Positions 15,781 through 19,980 of a stretch of 19,980 bases of DNA are shown here, one piece after another (within the stretch, counting starts at the first letter, position 1; each line of letters opens with the position of its first letter). A program made the position numbers and the translations under genes. The notes under the pieces are model-generated. The model saw nothing but the letters and a program-made list of their open reading frames with translations, was not told the origin of the DNA and did not search any database. The stretch is from an uncultured Mollicutes bacterium. Lineage in GTDB: Bacteria > Bacillota_I > Bacilli_A > ML615J-28 > CAG-313. The stretch is taken from positions 1 to 19,980 of the forward strand of contig URLJ01000030.1 in assembly GCA_900548675.1 (NCBI GenBank), in the 5' to 3' direction.

Positions 15781-18700
15781 ATGATGATAGATGCAAATAT
15801 AATAATGCTAATCCTAACATTACTTACTGTAGGATTCTTAGCATTAGCTACACTTTGGGGATTCTTCGCAGGTGTAAGACGAGAACTTCAATGTCTAGCC
15901 GTATTCATTTTCTTATTTGCAATTGCATGGCTCACATTTAGCGATCCAATCAAAATCGTTGATTCACGCTTATTGGGCTCAATAATCGTTTTTGTAAATC
16001 GATTTGTAGGCTTTGTTGAATTGCCTACAGGAGCATCAACATTACGTGAAATAAGTGTTTGTGCTGCAAGCCAATATGTTTCGCAATTAGCAGAAGTGCT
16101 TGCTGACAAAACTTCAGAGACATACAATTTCTTTATCAACTTTGTAGGTTCAGCTGCAAGAATGTTGCTATTATTAATCTCTACTTGGGTAGCTATATAT
16201 TTAGTAACCATTATTAGAGCTGCAACACATTGGATTCTTGTTGCTTTAAGAGTTACAAGAAAGGATAGAGAAAAAGCAAAAGCTAAAAAGGCTGCTATAG
16301 CAGGTGCTGATTTAAATAATTTATCAGACACAGTCATCATTGCAGAAGTAGAAGAGGATACTGGAGAAACGCTTATAACTGTTTCCAAAAATACACGAAA
16401 GAATAAAAAAACATATGGACGCTTGTGGGGCGCATTAATTGGTTTTGGAAAAGGTTTATGCATTTTAGTAATATTCTTGCTACCTTTAGCAGGACTTATG
16501 TCAATAGTTAGTGAGGTTAAACCAGAAACTGTTGATACTGTTGTCGATATTATGAATGGTGGAGAAACAACATCAGATGTTGCCAATATCTCAGGATTCG
16601 ACACGGATTATATTTTTGAATTAGTAGAAGCCTATAATAAAGGGTTAATTGGTAAAGGTTTTGAATCTACAAAATTCTTTTTTGGAAAACGTATCGACTA
16701 TGCGCTTTTAGATTCATACTTTAGTATTTCAACTTCGACAGATCCTATTGCTCTTAGACAAGAATTAATAACATTAATTAAGATTGCGAACTTATTGCCA
16801 AGCGCATATGATCCATCTTCTAGTATGATGTTTGATCCTTGGAAACTAAGCAGCGATGAACTTGATTTACTATTTGGTAAGCTAAATAACTATGGTCAAG
16901 TTGAACAAGTTGGATTACTAGCACAAATCAAATTATTCCCTGAAATTATACCTGTTGTATTAGAAATAGCTGAAACTCTTCCTCAAGTTCAAGAATTACT
17001 TGAACCAACAGGAACATCCCTTGCTGTTTTATACGATAGTGATTTTGAAGATAAAACAAGATTAATAAATTGGCAAAAAGAATTACCTTTACTTCTAGCT
17101 TCGCTTCGTGAAGCAATGGACTTAGGTAATCCACTTACTGAAGATGATATGTTAGCATTCGCTATGAATCTTGATAGCCAAGAACTTCGCGAATTCTTAG
17201 TATCACTTGGAGCAACAAAATTCTTTAAAGAATTGATGCCAATAGTAATTAATGTTGCTTTGTCAATGGAACAAGTTCAAAATTTAATTGGAACATTTGA
17301 AGGAACAATTGATACTTCAACAATCAGTTGGCCAAAAGAAATGTCTAATTTAGCTGACATTTATAAACTTGTTCAAAGTTTAGGACTTGACTTTAATAAT
17401 TTAGACGTTAAAGAACTTCTTAATACTTACTTAAATGATAAAAACTCTGCCGAATATCAAGCTATAGCTAGCATCTTAACAAAACTTGGAACTAGTGATA
17501 TTTTTAATAAAATAGCAATTCCTGTTTTAGATGGCTCACTTGACTTCTTACTTGAAAAGTTTGACTTCGCTGATTTCGCAGGTATCTTATCAGTAGGTAA
17601 AATGAGCAAAGAAGATTGGGAAGCAGATTTAAACAACCTCCTAACAATGGCTCATCTTGTAATTAAACTTGGCGTTTTATCAGAAAACTTTAATATTGAT
17701 GCATTACTTGAAAGTGAAGAAGCATGTAATGATACATGCCAAACAGCTAAAGAAATGATTGATATTTTATTTGATTTAATTATTATCTCTGACAAAGTAA
17801 GTGCTAATAATGAATCAGTAAAAACATCATTAATCGAAGCTGCTTTACGTAAATTTAATGTATTTGCAGAAATAGATGAAGATGGTGAAATCATAAAGAG
17901 CTTTGAAAACTTCACAGCTGAAGAAAAAGCTTTAATTAATTGGGAAAATGAAAGAGAAACTTTCAAAAAATTAGTTGATGTTTTACCTCTTGCAAAAGAA
18001 CTTCTTGATAAATATGGTTTAACAATCTCAACAATTTCAAATATCAATAAAGATTTATTACCAGATTTACTTGATGATGATTTAACTTGGGATCTTTTAT
18101 TAGATGCTTTAAATACTCTAGTTGATTCACAATTAGTAGTAGTTATGGTTCCATATGTATTAGATTACATAGTTACTCCTATCCTTTCAAAAATGGAAGG
18201 TGAAATGGGAGAATTAGGTGAAGTAGGATTCTTTAATGATATTGAATCAGAAAATGTTGTAGCTGAATTATACAACTTAGTTTATATGATTCTTGATGCC
18301 CGTCAAGTCAACGCTATTAAATTTGCTTTAACAGATGGCGCTGATTTAGCATTAGGTGCTTCTACATGGTATCCTAAAGAAGGAGAACCAAAAGCTAATG
18401 CCAATGGTTATATTCCAGCAAAAGATACTTTAGCTTTAGTCGATATGGTTGAACGTTTGTTCCAATCTAAATTCTTAGAAGGTCATGAAGCAAAAGCGAT
18501 ACGTGTAATGCTTGCTGCTCTTGCTAAAATTTATGTAAATATCGAAGATCTTGAAACTGTTAACTATTCCAAAGAAAGTGTAGTACTTCCTGATGGAACA
18601 ATTAAAACTTCAGAAAAAGACATAATTATAAAAGCTTTGAATATTTTAAGCCCAATTTTAAGAGACCCAGAATTCACAATTTTTGTTGAAAAAGATGGTG

Positions 18701-19980
18701 AAAAAACTTTAAATGTTGATTACTTCCTTGCAACTAACAGTATTAGTACTGAAAAGAATGCGACGATTTTAATTAATGGTTTAGACACATTATTTGAATC
18801 AACGCTAATTGAAGTAGTTTTCCCTGAAGCTTACAACCAAATGATTAAAGATTTAATTCCAGAATCATGGAGTGAACTTCTATCTATTCAATCACATTAC
18901 TTAGAAAAAGAAGATGGATTAAGTGGTGCGCAAATCGTAAGTGATATAAGAACAATTTTATCGCTAGCACGTATGATTGTTAATTTTGGCGCCCTTGAAT
19001 ATTTAGGACCTGATAAAGATGTAGAATTTGTTGGTCCAGATGGAACACATGTCACAGAGTTACTAGGAAATATCATTGAAACATTGTTCTCTCTAAACCT
19101 AATCAAAGGTAAAGAAGCAGAGGTATTCGGTGGTGTTATTTCAATAATCTTAAATTTAGATGATGAAACTCACGATGAATTAGTGGAAAACTTAAAGACA
19201 GTTCCATGGAGTACTTCAGAAGAAGAAAAAATTGGTGAAGTTGGTCACATTAAAAATATGCTTGCATATATTCGAGTACTACTAGATGATAATGGTATAA
19301 CTAGTTACAAGAATTTAATGAAAGTAATTGAAACAATTGGTGATTATTACACTAATTATATGACAAATGATAACGCTAATAATATCATCGCCGTTTTCGA
19401 TGAATTATTAGAATTAAAAACTGTGACAGCTATTCTTCCTGTAGTCATGAACAAGATTCTTGAAAATGAAGCATTTGATGATTATAGAGATTTACTTACT
19501 TTAGATGATGACTACACTGCAGAAATGTTAGTTGGCGATGTTAGAAAACTAACAAGCATGCTTAAAGATTTAGTAGAATTTGGAGCAGTAGAATTAGCAC
19601 AAGCATATTTAACAGAAACAGATCAAGAAATAGATTTAAGTGATGGAAATATCGAACACTTAACAAATGCCATTTCTAAATTATTTGATTTAGAAATTTT
19701 AAAGGTAAAGAAAGAAACAATATTTGATTTAGTAAGTAAAATAGCTAGTGAAAAACTTGAAATAGAAATAACAGATTTCGATCTTAACCCTGTTGGCGGT
19801 TTCGCAAATGACGGCGTTCATTTAGGAAATGCTATCAAACATTTAATTAAAGCTGTCAATGTTTCAGGATTAGAACTTGATTCACTTCAAAAAGTATTGA
19901 ATTTTGATTTTGCATCAATAGATTTCAAATCACTAATAACACAAGAATTAGTAGATTCAGTAGTAGAAGCAGTAAAAGAA
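15781..19980 (+). CDS. Giant CvpA-like membrane protein with helical repeats (B), 3' end outside window
   Basis: The frame stays open for 1400 codons to the window edge, so the protein is longer than that. Function not recognised. The N-terminal 245 residues are CvpA-like. Helices lie near 6-31, 38-55, perhaps 64-80, then 121-145 and 216-245, with WGFFAGVRRE after the first helix. A highly basic loop (about 158-215, rich in Lys and Arg) lies between the last two and should be cytoplasmic, putting the remaining 1150 residues outside. That part is acidic, helical and repetitive: Trp354, 431, 517, 613, 721 and 770, and less clearly 1030 and 1143, open units like those of protein A (INWQKEL, ISWPKEM, EDWEADL, INWENER). 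Cysteines are rare there. It is therefore a paralogue of protein A. ATG 15781 and 15784 both fit the ribosome binding site. The XRE gene lies divergently upstream. Confidence 0.82.
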   Translation, partial: MMIDANIIMLILTLLTVGFLALATLWGFFAGVRRELQCLAVFIFLFAIAWLTFSDPIKIVDSRLLGSIIVFVNRFVGFVELPTGASTLREISVCAASQYVSQLAEVLADKTSETYNFFINFVGSAARMLLLLISTWVAIYLVTIIRAATHWILVALRVTRKDREKAKAKKAAIAGADLNNLSDTVIIAEVEEDTGETLITVSKNTRKNKKTYGRLWGALIGFGKGLCILVIFLLPLAGLMSIVSEVKPETVDTVVDIMNGGETTSDVANISGFDTDYIFELVEAYNKGLIGKGFESTKFFFGKRIDYALLDSYFSISTSTDPIALRQELITLIKIANLLPSAYDPSSSMMFDPWKLSSDELDLLFGKLNNYGQVEQVGLLAQIKLFPEIIPVVLEIAETLPQVQELLEPTGTSLAVLYDSDFEDKTRLINWQKELPLLLASLREAMDLGNPLTEDDMLAFAMNLDSQELREFLVSLGATKFFKELMPIVINVALSMEQVQNLIGTFEGTIDTSTISWPKEMSNLADIYKLVQSLGLDFNNLDVKELLNTYLNDKNSAEYQAIASILTKLGTSDIFNKIAIPVLDGSLDFLLEKFDFADFAGILSVGKMSKEDWEADLNNLLTMAHLVIKLGVLSENFNIDALLESEEACNDTCQTAKEMIDILFDLIIISDKVSANNESVKTSLIEAALRKFNVFAEIDEDGEIIKSFENFTAEEKALINWENERETFKKLVDVLPLAKELLDKYGLTISTISNINKDLLPDLLDDDLTWDLLLDALNTLVDSQLVVVMVPYVLDYIVTPILSKMEGEMGELGEVGFFNDIESENVVAELYNLVYMILDARQVNAIKFALTDGADLALGASTWYPKEGEPKANANGYIPAKDTLALVDMVERLFQSKFLEGHEAKAIRVMLAALAKIYVNIEDLETVNYSKESVVLPDGTIKTSEKDIIIKALNILSPILRDPEFTIFVEKDGEKTLNVDYFLATNSISTEKNATILINGLDTLFESTLIEVVFPEAYNQMIKDLIPESWSELLSIQSHYLEKEDGLSGAQIVSDIRTILSLARMIVNFGALEYLGPDKDVEFVGPDGTHVTELLGNIIETLFSLNLIKGKEAEVFGGVISIILNLDDETHDELVENLKTVPWSTSEEEKIGEVGHIKNMLAYIRVLLDDNGITSYKNLMKVIETIGDYYTNYMTNDNANNIIAVFDELLELKTVTAILPVVMNKILENEAFDDYRDLLTLDDDYTAEMLVGDVRKLTSMLKDLVEFGAVELAQAYLTETDQEIDLSDGNIEHLTNAISKLFDLEILKVKKETIFDLVSKIASEKLEIEITDFDLNPVGGFANDGVHLGNAIKHLIKAVNVSGLELDSLQKVLNFDFASIDFKSLITQELVDSVVEAVKE

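Noticed and set aside
15888..16604. An open antisense frame of 238 codons over the start of giant protein B
   Set aside because: It lies fully inside the coding frame of B, which has a promoter, ribosome binding site and coherent membrane domain. The antisense product is Ser/Thr/Ile-rich low-complexity sequence with no motif.
1..19980. Use of TGA as a tryptophan codon, as in many Mollicutes
   Set aside because: All conserved families read through at normal length with TGG tryptophans, and no gene needs TGA read-through. Because all visible stops are TAA, the meaning of TGA is not formally tested.
1..19980. CRISPR arrays, tRNA or rRNA genes, and intact insertion sequences
   Set aside because: None seen: no regularly spaced direct repeats, no cloverleaf-like segments between genes and no transposase frame.

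Overview
The window is AT-rich and uses TGG for tryptophan. Every gene whose end lies in the window stops at TAA, and there is no sign that TGA is recoded. Shine-Dalgarno sites are strong, promoters are sigma-A-like, and the genes carry MurA and trimeric [FeFe]-hydrogenase modules. This points to an anaerobic, fermentative low-GC Bacillota, plausibly from the branch near Mollicutes (Izemoplasma-, Acholeplasma- or RF39-like). That placement is inference; there is no rRNA or other marker in the window.

Layout: (1) 83-4853, two tightly coupled genes that each fuse an ABC ATPase to a MacB/FtsX-type permease, probably one heterodimeric transporter, closed by a terminator. (2) 4951-9235, a complete electron-bifurcating hydrogenase operon (NuoE-like HydC, NuoF-like HydB, catalytic HydA) with its own extended -10 promoter and a strong terminator. 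(3) 9288-10547, murA for the first committed step of peptidoglycan precursor synthesis. (4) 10637-14293, a 1218-residue membrane protein with a CvpA-like N-terminal membrane domain and a long array of about 90-residue, tryptophan-anchored helical repeats. (5) 14373-15020, a HAD phosphatase, convergent with (6) 15112-15447 (minus), a small XRE repressor; a long imperfect palindrome fills the gap between them. (7) 15781 to the window edge, a second giant CvpA-like repeat protein (at least 1400 residues, no stop in the window), divergent from the XRE gene and driven by a clear promoter.

The hydrogenase operon would reoxidise NADH and reduced ferredoxin together, releasing H2 during fermentation. 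MurA and the fused transporters belong to envelope biology. The part that standard families do not explain is the pair of giant CvpA-like repeat proteins. By the positive-inside rule their repeats face outward, giving two very large surface or envelope-spanning proteins. One of them sits next to a putative XRE regulator and a palindromic operator candidate. This pair is the best candidate for an undescribed system here.
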